Shown: piece after piece, positions 44,410 through 51,881 of the stretch
How the letters are laid out: the number at the start of each line of letters is the position of its first letter
How positions within the stretch are numbered: the first letter of the stretch is position 1
IMG/VR virus record: IMGVR_UViG_3300039310_000426
Span: 1 to 55,431 of that record
Source of the DNA: a virus
Strand: one strand, 5' to 3'
DNA length: 55,431 nt
Position numbers and translations under genes: made by a program
Notes under the pieces: model-generated
Database searches by the model: none
What the model saw: only the letters and a program-made list of their open reading frames with translations
What the model was told of the DNA's origin: nothing

Positions 44410-44817
44410 GTGGTAGCGGACACCCGGCCCGCTGAGCTCGCCACCCTGGGTCGGCGCATCGCCGAGGCCCAGGGCTTCAATCCCCGCGACCCATCGGTCA
44501 ACTGGGAGGCATACGGGCGCGAGGCGGAGTACCGTATCAAGCGGCGCCAGGGGGTGCCGGATCCTGCGAAGTTCTCCCGCATCCCGCCGGCCCCCCTGGC
44601 ATCCTCTCACCGGGCTACCTCCTCTCGCGGCGGCGGCGCGGCCGCGCCGCCCCCCCACCGGGTGCGGATCGGTGGCCTGGAGTTGAGCTTCATCGAGGAG
44701 GAGCCCGCCCGCAACCGTCCCCAGCGCGCCCGCCGCAAGGGCGAGCGAACCACCGGGCGGTACCGGAGCCGCCACGCGGCGGCCATCCACCACCACCGCC
44801 ACGGCGGCAAGCGGTGA
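44410..44817 (+). CDS. Tail-bearing protein (HHHRHGGKR end)
   Basis: 135 residues from a GTG. Body AQGFNPRDPSVNWEAYGREA, then a Gly/Ala/Pro linker and GGLELSFIEEEPA. It ends RHAAAIHHHRHGGKR; the tail now overlaps the next GTG directly (GTGA). Confidence 0.6.
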   Translation: MVADTRPAELATLGRRIAEAQGFNPRDPSVNWEAYGREAEYRIKRRQGVPDPAKFSRIPPAPLASSHRATSSRGGGAAAPPPHRVRIGGLELSFIEEEPARNRPQRARRKGERTTGRYRSRHAAAIHHHRHGGKR

Positions 44818-45383
44818 GCGGGCGCCCCACCTACCACCTGACCGCCGCAGAGCGCGACGCGATGGCGGCGGTGTACCTGGAGGGGCGGCTGACGACGCGC
44901 CAGATCGACCGGCTCTTCGGGGTCTCGGAGGGGATCTGCCGCGACCTCGTGAGGATCCGTGGCCTGCCCCTCCGGGGGCGCGGCTGGCACCCGCCGCTCG
45001 AGGCGCGAGCCTGCCGGGTGGAGGGCTGCACTCGGCCGGGTGGCTGGTACCGGGGCGGCAGTGGGTACTGCCATGTCCATGGGGATCGCATCCGCCTCCA
45101 CGGCGAGGCTGGGCCACCCGAGATCCGGGGGGCGGTGATGCCGGAGCATGGCACCGTGGCCCGCTACGCCCGGGGCTGCCACTGCAAGCCGTGCATGGTG
45201 GGCGCCGCCGCCCATGCCCGCGTCCTGCACGCACGCCGCCGCCAGCGCGGCCTCCCCCCGGGCGATCCGCGCCATGGGCGGAACGGGTACAGCAACTGGG
45301 GCTGCCGCTGCCCGATCTGCTTCCTGGACCACGCCCTCCGCTGCCACGACGCTTACCTGCGGCGGCGGGGGAGGGCGGCGTGA
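44814..45383 (+). CDS. HTH and zinc-knuckle DNA-binding protein
   Basis: 189 residues from a GTG. The N-terminal TTRQIDRLFGVSEGICRDLV is helix-turn-helix-like. Cys/His clusters follow: CRVEGCTRPGGWYRGGSGYC, HGTVARYARGCHCKPC and GCRCPIC. The HGT...C-C...C pattern recurs in actinophage regulators. It may regulate or package the operon's products. Confidence 0.6.
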   Translation: MSGRPTYHLTAAERDAMAAVYLEGRLTTRQIDRLFGVSEGICRDLVRIRGLPLRGRGWHPPLEARACRVEGCTRPGGWYRGGSGYCHVHGDRIRLHGEAGPPEIRGAVMPEHGTVARYARGCHCKPCMVGAAAHARVLHARRRQRGLPPGDPRHGRNGYSNWGCRCPICFLDHALRCHDAYLRRRGRAA

Positions 45384-45958
45384 GCCAGCCGCGCGACCCC
45401 CGGGGCCGGTTCGCCTGCGTGGTCTCCTATCCCCGGCTCCGCACCTCCAGGTGCGGGTGTGGCGGCGGAGGGAGCCACCCCTGTCCGGTCGGCAAGCGGC
45501 TGCGCGGGATCCGGGAGGCGGCCCGGCGCGCCTTCGTCCCCCTCCCCTACACCGACGAGGACGTGGAGGAGATCGAGCGCGACCTCTACGGGATCGAGCA
45601 GGAGGGCGAGGCCCTCCGCCAGGCGCTGGACTGGACCAGCGCCCAGATCGAGGCCAAGGGCTCCAAGAGCCACCGGTCGCGGCTCGCCCGCCTGGAGCAC
45701 GCCCGCCAGGGCGGCTTCACCGCGCGCGACGTGTACGGCGAGGAGTCGGAGCGGGGGTATGAGGAGCTGCTCGAGGAGCGCCGCCGCATCCGGGCGCACG
45801 CCGACCATCTGAGGCGGGAGACGGCCCGGCTCTCCGGGGAGCTGCTCAAGGCGCGCCGGCAGCTGGGCGGGACGATCAGCCGGTCGCTGCTCCGCCGCGC
45901 CGCCCGGGCGGGCGTGGCCCGCCGCCGCCCCGTGCCCCTGCACGCGCACCATCATTGA
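45380..45958 (+). CDS. Coiled-coil protein with short His tail
   Basis: 192 residues from a GTG. It starts SQPRDPRGRF, an N-terminal version of the RDxxGRF element. A Cys/Gly patch and a long charged coiled coil (EEIERDLYGIEQEGEALRQA; YEELLEERRRIRAHADHLRR) follow. It ends ARRRPVPLHAHHH, a shortened tail. Last of the tail-bearing genes. Confidence 0.6.
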   Translation: MSQPRDPRGRFACVVSYPRLRTSRCGCGGGGSHPCPVGKRLRGIREAARRAFVPLPYTDEDVEEIERDLYGIEQEGEALRQALDWTSAQIEAKGSKSHRSRLARLEHARQGGFTARDVYGEESERGYEELLEERRRIRAHADHLRRETARLSGELLKARRQLGGTISRSLLRRAARAGVARRRPVPLHAHHH

Positions 45959-46061
45959 CCGATGCGTCGGTACCCTCTTCGTGGCCAGGATGATCGACAG
46001 GCGCGATCTGGATCGCACCATCGCCTGGCGACGGTAACGGGGGAACTCCCCGGCCCCACCC

Positions 46062-46913
46062 GTGGGATGGGATGATCCGGCCGTGAGCAGGTTCGGCTAT
46101 TCCCAGCAGGTGGCCATGGCGGGCGTGATCGAGGAGGGGCTCTTCGGCCCCACCGGGATGTACTGGCGGGTGCCCACCAAGGCCCAGGCGCTCATGGACG
46201 CCTGCCCGCTGGACGTGATGGCCCAGCCCTCGCGGGCCGACCTTGAGGCGCTCCAGCGGGCGGGGACGCCGGTGGGCCCGGGCGACCGCCTGCTCGGTCT
46301 CTACACCCGGGTGGGGAGCCCCAACGACCCCGTCCACCACTGCCAGGTGTACGGCGGCCCGGTGGACGAGGTGGGCGAGGACCCGGTGATGGTCGCCTAT
46401 CACGAGTACGGCCACCTCATCTACGACGACCCCGACCACCAGGGCGTCCGGTTCGAGATCGCCTATGGGGTGACCATCTCCGAGACCGAGATGGAGACCC
46501 GGCTGCGGGCCTCGGGCCGGCTCAGCGAGGAGAGCGCTCCCGGTTGCGGCGGACCGACCTGTCAGCTGGAGGGCGAGCTCGCCCGCAGCATGGCGGCCCT
46601 GGACGGGCTGCGCCAGCGTGCCCACATGCAGCACAAGATCCCGCTCGGGCTGGGCGGCCGCATCCCAGAGACCAGGACGCGCCTCGAGGTGGCCCGGACC
46701 TGGCTCGCCCAGGCGGGGGCGCTGATGCCCGACCGCCAGGGCCAGGTGCGGACCATCGACCGGCTGATCGCCGCCTCCCAGGAGGCGCTTCAGGGCGACG
46801 ATCTCAGCCCCGACCAGATCGGCGAGGCGTACGCGGTCGTGTACCGGGCCTGGGATCTCTCGTACGACTTCGGCCACGCCTACCAGCTCCGGACCCGCTA
46901 CGGAATCGGCTGA
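46062..46913 (+). CDS. Possible zinc metallopeptidase-like protein (HEYGH)
   Basis: 283 residues; GTG at 46062, with a GTG at 46083 as an alternative. VAYHEYGHLIYDDPDH contains HEYGH, an HEXXH-type motif (His114 to His118). FGPTGMYWRVPTKAQ near the start and a helical C-terminal half complete it. It lies between the basic-protein operon and the endolysin, so it could act in maturation or entry. Assignment is by motif only. Confidence 0.5.
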   Translation: MGWDDPAVSRFGYSQQVAMAGVIEEGLFGPTGMYWRVPTKAQALMDACPLDVMAQPSRADLEALQRAGTPVGPGDRLLGLYTRVGSPNDPVHHCQVYGGPVDEVGEDPVMVAYHEYGHLIYDDPDHQGVRFEIAYGVTISETEMETRLRASGRLSEESAPGCGGPTCQLEGELARSMAALDGLRQRAHMQHKIPLGLGGRIPETRTRLEVARTWLAQAGALMPDRQGQVRTIDRLIAASQEALQGDDLSPDQIGEAYAVVYRAWDLSYDFGHAYQLRTRYGIG

Positions 46914-47016
46914 GGCTGGCCGGGTTCGACTCCCCCGCCTCTGCCCCCGCCCGGCCCGGCGGGGTGCCTCCGGTGGGCGTAGCATGGGCGCGCATCCGCA
47001 GTGAAGGGAGATCTCC

Positions 47017-47991
47017 ATGCCCCGCACCCAGTACGACGACCTGAACGCCAACGATCTGCCCGATGAGGCGGGCACCCTGGTGGCGGTCTACCCCGACCAC
47101 CCCGAGGCGACCAACCCCGGCCGCGTCTTCGCCAACGCCAGGGTGGTGACCATCACCGTGAAGGCCGGGGGCTCCGCCAAGGGCTACATGGTGGCCGATG
47201 TCGGCGATGTCGGCGACTACACCCCGGCGACCTTCGCCGCCGAGGTGGTGGCGGCCCACGGGCGCGGCAACGATGTCTTCTCGGGGTACTGGGACGACGC
47301 CATCGACGCCCAGGTGCGCGCCGCCCTCGTCGCGGCGGGGGTGACCAGCTTCAACTTCTCGACGCGCCGCTGGCGGGCCGCCTGGCTGGCCCCGGGGAGC
47401 CCCGTCCCGACCACGGTGCCGGCGGGCTGCGTGGCCTGGCAGTGGACCAACGGCGCGGGCATCGGCCAGCCGTACGACCAGAGCATCGTCGCCGACACCT
47501 GGCCGGCGGTCGACACCCCGTGGCAGCCGCCCATCCCGGTGCCCGCTCCTCCGGCCCCCGCCCCACCTCCACCCGCAGACACCTACACGGTGACCCAGGC
47601 CCAGCCGGGCTACGTCACCTCCGCCGATGCGGCGGCGGAGCGGAACTCCAACTCGACGGTGCCGCCGGGGACGTACGACATCCAGAACCGGGCACTCGGG
47701 ATGGTGGCGCTGTACCAGCACGACGGCGCGCCGGGCTGGTGGATCAACCCGGCTCAGGGGGGCGCGGCCCCGGTGCCCGCACCGCCTGCGCCTGCCCCGG
47801 CCCCGAACACCTACACGGTGACGCGGGCGCAGCCGGGCTACGTCAACTCCGAGGACGCCGCCGCCTCCCGGAACTCCAACTCGACGGTGCCGCCGGGGAC
47901 GTACAGCGTCCAGAACCGGGCACTCGGGATGGTGGCGCTGTACCAGCACGACGGCGCGCCGGGCTGGTGGATCAACCCATCTCAGAGCTGA
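47017..47991 (+). CDS. Endolysin-like glycoside-hydrolase-type protein with two wall-binding repeats
   Basis: 324 residues with a clear Shine-Dalgarno (GAAGGGAG). Residues 1 to about 170 resemble the TIM-barrel fold of GH25/DUF1906-type lysins: VVTITVKAGGSAKGYMVADV, YWDDAIDAQVRAAL, and a terminal CVAWQWTNGAGIGQPYDQSIV. Two nearly identical repeats of about 60 residues follow after Pro-rich linkers (TYTVTQAQPGYV ... DGAPGWWINP; about 188-247 and 265-323), probably wall-binding units. A strong terminator follows. Likely function: peptidoglycan cleavage at lysis. Confidence 0.75.
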   Translation: MPRTQYDDLNANDLPDEAGTLVAVYPDHPEATNPGRVFANARVVTITVKAGGSAKGYMVADVGDVGDYTPATFAAEVVAAHGRGNDVFSGYWDDAIDAQVRAALVAAGVTSFNFSTRRWRAAWLAPGSPVPTTVPAGCVAWQWTNGAGIGQPYDQSIVADTWPAVDTPWQPPIPVPAPPAPAPPPPADTYTVTQAQPGYVTSADAAAERNSNSTVPPGTYDIQNRALGMVALYQHDGAPGWWINPAQGGAAPVPAPPAPAPAPNTYTVTRAQPGYVNSEDAAASRNSNSTVPPGTYSVQNRALGMVALYQHDGAPGWWINPSQS

Positions 47992-48010
47992 TCCTCCGAT
48001 GATGAGCACT

Positions 48011-48039
48011 GTGGGCGGGGGCTTCGTGCCCCCGCCCAC
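48011..48039 (+). terminator. Terminator hairpin after the endolysin gene
   Basis: GTGGGCGGGGGC (48011-48022), loop TTCGT, GCCCCCGCCCAC (48028-48039): a perfect 12-bp stem 20 bases after the stop. No T-run, as with other hairpins here. Confidence 0.75.
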
Positions 48040-48121
48040 CTCGCACAGCAAAAGCGTCCCGGACCAGCCGGAGCGGACGTGCGGTGAAAGCGAGGACCTG
48101 ATCCGCGTCGTCTAGGTCAAG

Positions 48122-48160
48122 GGTGAATTCCATGCCGATATTATCGGCACAAAATTCACC
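48122..48160. repeat. 39-bp interrupted palindrome
   Basis: GGTGAATT (48122-48129) and AATTCACC (48153-48160) are perfect complements, as are GCCGATA (48134-48140) and TATCGGC (48142-48148), all centred on 48141. Four bases on each side (CCAT, ACAA) do not pair. It is unusually AT-rich for this DNA. It could be an operator, a recombination or resolution site, or a terminator. Confidence 0.7.
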
Positions 48161-48285
48161 TTAACCGCGAGCTGCGCGAGCGCGACCGCCAGCGGCGGCG
48201 CGAGGACGGCCACCGCAAGCAGCGGGCCGAGACCATCCGGCAGCGGATCGAGGCGCGCGAGCGCCGCAAGGGAGGACAGCGATGA
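48127..48285 (+). other. Open frame for a charged helix, no standard start
   Basis: The frame opens after a TGA inside the palindrome and encodes HLNRELRERDRQRRRE and a further charged helix to a stop overlapping the next ATG (ATGA). There is no ATG, GTG or TTG; the first CTG is at 48172. The coupling overlap suggests a real gene or the 3' remnant of one cut at the palindrome. Confidence 0.35.
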
Positions 48286-48767
48286 GCATCGGAGATCAGG
48301 GTCAGGACGGAGCTGGTGCCGCGCCCGAGGAGCCGGTTGCGCCACCGGAGGAGCCCGCCAGCGCACCGCCGCAGGAGGGGGAGCCGGAGCGCCAGCATTG
48401 GACCCGAGCCGAGGCGTTGGGCCTTCTATCGGGGACGCTGACGGCGGCCGGCATGCAGATCGGGCCGGCCATCGGCGACCGCATCCGGGGACCTCAGCCA
48501 CCCGACCGTGCCGCTCCCGTGCCGGGCAACATCCTCTGCGTCGGCTGCTCTGATGGGCTCATGGCGCTGCGCCGTGACACCCTAATCCTGCGTCAGCACC
48601 TGGAGGCGCAACCGGAGCACGATCCCTGGCCTCTCGGCCTGGCCATGGCCCTTGACGTGCTCGACCAGAGCCTGAGCGATGTGTCGACGGGCATGCGCCA
48701 CCTCCACGCGATCCAGGGCACGGCCGCCGGATCCGCCGACACCGTACCGGAGCCACCCACAGCCTGA
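48282..48767 (+). CDS. Hypothetical protein
   Basis: 161 residues. A Pro/Glu-rich disordered N-terminus (about 1-38) precedes LLSGTLTAAGMQIGPAIGDR and a helical C-terminal half (TLILRQHLEAQPEHD; MALDVLDQSLSDVSTGMRHL). GGAGG lies 6 bases before the ATG. Unknown function. Confidence 0.55.
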   Translation: MSIGDQGQDGAGAAPEEPVAPPEEPASAPPQEGEPERQHWTRAEALGLLSGTLTAAGMQIGPAIGDRIRGPQPPDRAAPVPGNILCVGCSDGLMALRRDTLILRQHLEAQPEHDPWPLGLAMALDVLDQSLSDVSTGMRHLHAIQGTAAGSADTVPEPPTA

Positions 48768-48774
48768 CCCCGGT

Positions 48775-48801
48775 GAGGGCGGCCCGGTTGGGGCCGCCCT
48801 C
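48775..48801. terminator. Bidirectional terminator hairpin
   Basis: GAGGGCGGCCC (48775-48785), loop GGTTG, GGGCCGCCCTC (48791-48801), a perfect 11-bp stem between convergent genes ending at 48767 and 48812. Confidence 0.7.
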
Positions 48802-48811
48802 CCTTCAGGTA

Positions 48812-49288
48812 TCAGGCGGGCAGGCCCTCGGCAGTGAGGGCCTCGGGGGCGGGCTCGACTGTGGGGGGAGCCTCCGCAGGAGCCTCGAGCACGGCGGCGG
48901 GGGCCTCGGGAGGAGCCTCGACCACGGCCACGGCCGGGGCTGGGGCGTCGGCGAAGCTGCCGGTCACGGTGACGGTCGCGGCATCGCCGCTGGCGATCAC
49001 GGAGAGGGCGAAGGGGGGCGAGAGCTTGACGTTGCCGTCCGGGTCGGTCGCGGTGGCGGCGACGAAGGCGCTGCCCGCCGCGATGGCGGTGGCGGTGGCG
49101 GAGGTGCCGGAGCCGACCAGGCTGCCCAGGACCCCGCTGGTGGCGAGGACGCCAGTGCTGTTGCCGGCGGCATCGACGGCGCCGTCGACCTCTTCCCAGG
49201 TGATGACGGCGAGGGTGTCGTCCTGCCCGGCCGCGTCGTCGGCGGCGGCCTGCAGGGTGAGGATCTGTCCGATCCGTCCAGCGAGCAT
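48812..49288 (-). CDS. Ig/cadherin-like structural or decoration protein
   Basis: 158 residues. MLAGRIGQILTLQAAADDAAG leads into a beta-rich Gly/Ala/Thr/Val region (TWEEVDGAVDAAGNSTGVL, NVKLSPPFALSVIASGDAAT, TVTVTGSFAD), like bacterial Ig-type domains of virion proteins. A Pro/Ala/Glu-rich tail (about 112-158) follows. The ATG at 49288 has GGAGG 9 bases upstream; the longer ORF is rejected. Possibly a capsid decoration protein. Confidence 0.6.
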   Translation of the reverse strand: MLAGRIGQILTLQAAADDAAGQDDTLAVITWEEVDGAVDAAGNSTGVLATSGVLGSLVGSGTSATATAIAAGSAFVAATATDPDGNVKLSPPFALSVIASGDAATVTVTGSFADAPAPAVAVVEAPPEAPAAVLEAPAEAPPTVEPAPEALTAEGLPA

Positions 49289-49403
49289 GATGCGGAACCT
49301 CCAGCGGCGCCGATGCCAGGGGAGGTGGCGGCGATGGCGGCGCAGCACGCGGCGAACATACCACGGGCTGGCGGCCCCCGAGACGGATCGGTGCCTGGCG
49401 GCG

Positions 49404-49409
49404 TACCAT
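49404..49409 (+). promoter_or_regulatory. Leaderless-type -10 box
   Basis: TACCAT 9 bases before the ATG at 49419 and no Shine-Dalgarno. It starts the rightward cassette that runs to the window end. No convincing -35. The rest of the 130-base divergent gap shows nothing else. Confidence 0.4.
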
Positions 49410-49418
49410 CCCGGATGC

Positions 49419-50093
49419 ATGGCTGGCTACCCGCCGGGGACGAAACTGCGCTGCATCCGCTGCGGGCGGGAGGATTACGCGGCCCGCATCCTCCGCCACC
49501 AGACCAACACGCAGAACTGCAGGGGAGGCGAGGTGGAGGTGGTGCGGGGGCCGATGATCCGGGGCCGGCCGCCGGGGATCCCCAGCACCCTCCCGGAGCA
49601 GGTGACCGGCGAGGCGAGCTCGGGCGGCGCTGCACCTGATCCGCCGCTCGAGCCGCCAGAGCCCCCCCCCCGGCGCGAGACGCCGCCCCGCCCAGCGGAC
49701 GAGACGCCCCCCCGGGTGCCGGTCACCCGCTCGTCGCCCCGGGGCCGTGACGACGACGACCACGACCCGAGCGGCGCACTCGGGGTGCAGGGCAAGATCC
49801 ACACCGAGTCCTGGCCGGTCGCCGAGGACGCCCGGGTGCGGATCACCTGCTATGTGCTGCCGGAGACGTTCTCCCTCATAAACGCGATCATGAAGGCGGG
49901 CCAGGAGCTGCCGATCCTGGACGAGGTCAGCTACGGCGGCGTCTTCGACGCGGTGATGACGGGCTTCATCGCCCAGGCGGCGGGGGTGGATGAGGAGGGC
50001 AACGTGTACGGGTACGAGGTGGGCCTGACGCGCCGGATGATGGCGCGGCGGCCGCTTGAGGTGGCGGCCCCCGGGGCGAGGCTGCCGATATGA
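49419..50093 (+). CDS. Zinc-knuckle protein with linker and C-terminal helical domain
   Basis: 224 residues. Starts MAGYPPGTKLRCIRCGRED, then a His and Cys (HQTNTQNC) that could complete a zinc finger. A long Pro/Arg/Asp linker (about 60-125, including a 10-C run at 49662-49671) precedes a C-terminal domain (VLPETFSLINAIMKAGQELP; VFDAVMTGFIAQAAGVDEEG). Unknown function. Confidence 0.6.
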   Translation: MAGYPPGTKLRCIRCGREDYAARILRHQTNTQNCRGGEVEVVRGPMIRGRPPGIPSTLPEQVTGEASSGGAAPDPPLEPPEPPPRRETPPRPADETPPRVPVTRSSPRGRDDDDHDPSGALGVQGKIHTESWPVAEDARVRITCYVLPETFSLINAIMKAGQELPILDEVSYGGVFDAVMTGFIAQAAGVDEEGNVYGYEVGLTRRMMARRPLEVAAPGARLPI

Positions 50094-51193
50094 GCGAGCC
50101 CAGGGTCCTGCGCTGGCTGCGCGACCGGCCGCTGTTCCCGGTGGTGGACGCCACCCAGGCGGGCGCCCCCGCCGTGGCCCCGAACGGGTATGAGCGCCAG
50201 CTGTCGGAGCGGGAGATCCGCGAGGAGCGGCGCCGGGAGGATGAGGCCGAGGAGGAGGCTGCCGAGCGGAGCGCCCGCCGCCGCCTCCGCCAGCTCGAGG
50301 CGCGCGTGGCCGAGGCCCGGGCGCTGAAGGCGCTGGATCGCCTGGAGGGCGGGGGCGACGATCACCAGAGCAACGCCATCGCCCAGATGCTGGGCCAGGT
50401 GCTGGAGGGGATCCGCGAGGATCGGCGCATCCTGACCGAGACGATCAAGGGCTTCACGGAGAGCCAGCAGACCGCCCAGGTCCGGACCATCCAGGCGGGC
50501 ATGGAGCGGCTGGACGGCCGCCTCGCGGAGCTGCTGAACGGCCGCAGCACGGCGGCCCAGGTGTCGCCGATCCAGGCGCTGACGGCCAACGCCACCGAGA
50601 TGAAGCAGGCCAAGGACGCCCTCCTGGATGTCTTCGGGCTGACCCCGGCGGCGGGCGAGGGCGCGGCGGCGGGGGCGGCCGATGTCCGGACGATGAGCCG
50701 CGAGGACGCCATGCGCTGGCTCTCCATCGAGGAGGAGGTCGCGGACCGGCGGGCGGAGCGGATCGAGCGGCGGGAGCAGCGGGAGTGGGAGAAGGAGCAG
50801 GTCCGCAAGGAGTTCAAGCTCAAGCGGGACCGGCTCGACCGCGCCTTCGGCAAGCTCGACCAGATCGCCGTCCCGGCGCTGGCGCTGCTGCTGGGCGACC
50901 GGGTCAAGGGCCTCCTCGGTCCCCGGGGCGAGGCCGCCAGCGCCGAGGTCGGCGAGGATGGGGAGCCGATGGGCCGCTGGCAGTGCGACACCTGCGGCCT
51001 GATCCAGCCCCACCGCCTGCAGGACACCGAGGTCACCTGCACCCAGTGTGGGCAGCCGTCCACCCTCCACCCGCGCGCCGCGCCACCCCAGGCACCGCTC
51101 CAGGTGGTGGATGGCGGGCAGGCGCCCGCACCGCCCCCCGTCACGCCACCTGAGCCAGTCGATGGTGGGGACGAGGGCTGGACCGGGCAGTGA
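50090..51193 (+). CDS. Long coiled-coil protein with C-terminal zinc ribbon
   Basis: 367 residues. Charged coiled coil occurs at about 30-95 (REIREERRREDEAEEEAAER) and about 200-255 (ERREQREWEKEQVRKEFKLK). A four-cysteine ribbon follows near 300 (CDTCGLIQPHRLQDTEVTC, CTQCG), then a Pro-rich end. It may be a structural scaffold or stalk. ATGA overlap with the previous gene. Confidence 0.6.
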   Translation: MSEPRVLRWLRDRPLFPVVDATQAGAPAVAPNGYERQLSEREIREERRREDEAEEEAAERSARRRLRQLEARVAEARALKALDRLEGGGDDHQSNAIAQMLGQVLEGIREDRRILTETIKGFTESQQTAQVRTIQAGMERLDGRLAELLNGRSTAAQVSPIQALTANATEMKQAKDALLDVFGLTPAAGEGAAAGAADVRTMSREDAMRWLSIEEEVADRRAERIERREQREWEKEQVRKEFKLKRDRLDRAFGKLDQIAVPALALLLGDRVKGLLGPRGEAASAEVGEDGEPMGRWQCDTCGLIQPHRLQDTEVTCTQCGQPSTLHPRAAPPQAPLQVVDGGQAPAPPPVTPPEPVDGGDEGWTGQ

Positions 51194-51381
51194 GCGCGGG
51201 GGTGACCTTCCTCGTCCTGGCCGTGCTGGTGGGCGTGGTGGCCTTCGTGGGCCTGGACTGGAGCACGGGCGGCCACCCGGCGGCGCGCTGCCCCCGCTGC
51301 GGCCGGGCGCTGGATCTGCCCGAGATGGGCCTGGACGGGGGCCTCTGCGGGCGCTGCTGGGCGCTCGAGCCGCGCCGGTGA
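51190..51381 (+). CDS. Small membrane protein with zinc ribbon
   Basis: 63 residues from a GTG. One membrane helix (about 4-22) is followed by CPRCGRALDLPEMGLDGGLCGRC, a four-cysteine ribbon facing the cytosol or lumen. GTGA overlaps on both sides. Confidence 0.6.
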   Translation: MSAGVTFLVLAVLVGVVAFVGLDWSTGGHPAARCPRCGRALDLPEMGLDGGLCGRCWALEPRR

Positions 51382-51881
51382 GGGTGGCCGTGCGCCTCAA
51401 CCTCGGCTCCGGCGATCAGCCCGCGCCGCCCCCCTGGATCAACATCGACATCGCCGAGGAGTGCCACCCCGATCTGGTCGCCGACTGCCGGGTGCTGCCC
51501 TTCGCGACCGGGGTCGCGGAGCGCGTGTACTGCGGGCACTTCCTGGAGCACCTCCCGCTCCCCGAGGTCGGGCCGATGCTGCGCGAGGTGGCCCGGGTGC
51601 TGAACCCGGTGGCGGGCCAGCTGTGCGTGGTCGGCCCCGACTGCGACCGGGCGCTCCTCTTCGACCCGGAGACGGCTCTGGGGGCGCTCTGGGGCGCCCA
51701 CCGCTGGCAGGGTGATGAGCACCGCTGGGCCTGCACCGAGGATCGCCTGCTCCGCCTCATCCGCGAGGCCGTGCCCTGGGCGGTCGCCGTGCCCATCGCC
51801 GAGGTGCCCGACGACTGGCCGGTGGTGAGCCGGATCGGCTGGCAGTGTGCCATCCTGGCGCCGGGCGGGCTGGGCCGATGA
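51378..51881 (+). CDS. Class I SAM-dependent methyltransferase (type 11)
   Basis: 167 residues from a GTG. SAM motif I is LNLGSGDQPAP, followed by WINIDIAEECHPDLVADC and LPFATGVAERVYCGHFLEHLP, then VVGPDCDRA. This is the pattern of methyltransferase domain 11, often found with glycosyltransferases. A paralogue lies at 52465. Probably methylates a sugar or lipid-linked intermediate. Confidence 0.8.
   Translation: MRVAVRLNLGSGDQPAPPPWINIDIAEECHPDLVADCRVLPFATGVAERVYCGHFLEHLPLPEVGPMLREVARVLNPVAGQLCVVGPDCDRALLFDPETALGALWGAHRWQGDEHRWACTEDRLLRLIREAVPWAVAVPIAEVPDDWPVVSRIGWQCAILAPGGLGR

Larger units (their letters stand above)
40673..45958 (+). repeat. Recurring 3'-terminal cassette encoding His-rich tails
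   Basis: Tails of the form RRR-x-APxHTHxHGGR end genes at 40708, 40851, 41138, 41617, 41901, 43087, 43452, 44817 and, shortened, 45958. The DNA is nearly identical among several (GCCCCGCTGCACAGCCAC, then CCCACGGAGGGCGGTAGCG). The final GGA-GGG codons double as Shine-Dalgarno, followed by TAG-CG-ATG. Confidence 0.85.

Noticed and set aside
43837-45234. Leftward 465-codon ORF at the basic-protein operon
   Set aside because: Pro/Arg/Gly-rich shadow antisense to five coupled rightward genes with conserved signatures.
45962-46037. Short ORFs between the last tail-bearing gene and 46062
   Set aside because: 15-37 codons, no ribosome-binding site and no recognisable sequence; treated as spacer.
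46804-48051. Leftward 415-codon ORF over the endolysin gene
   Set aside because: Its apparent repeats are the antisense of the two wall-binding repeats; no motif of its own.
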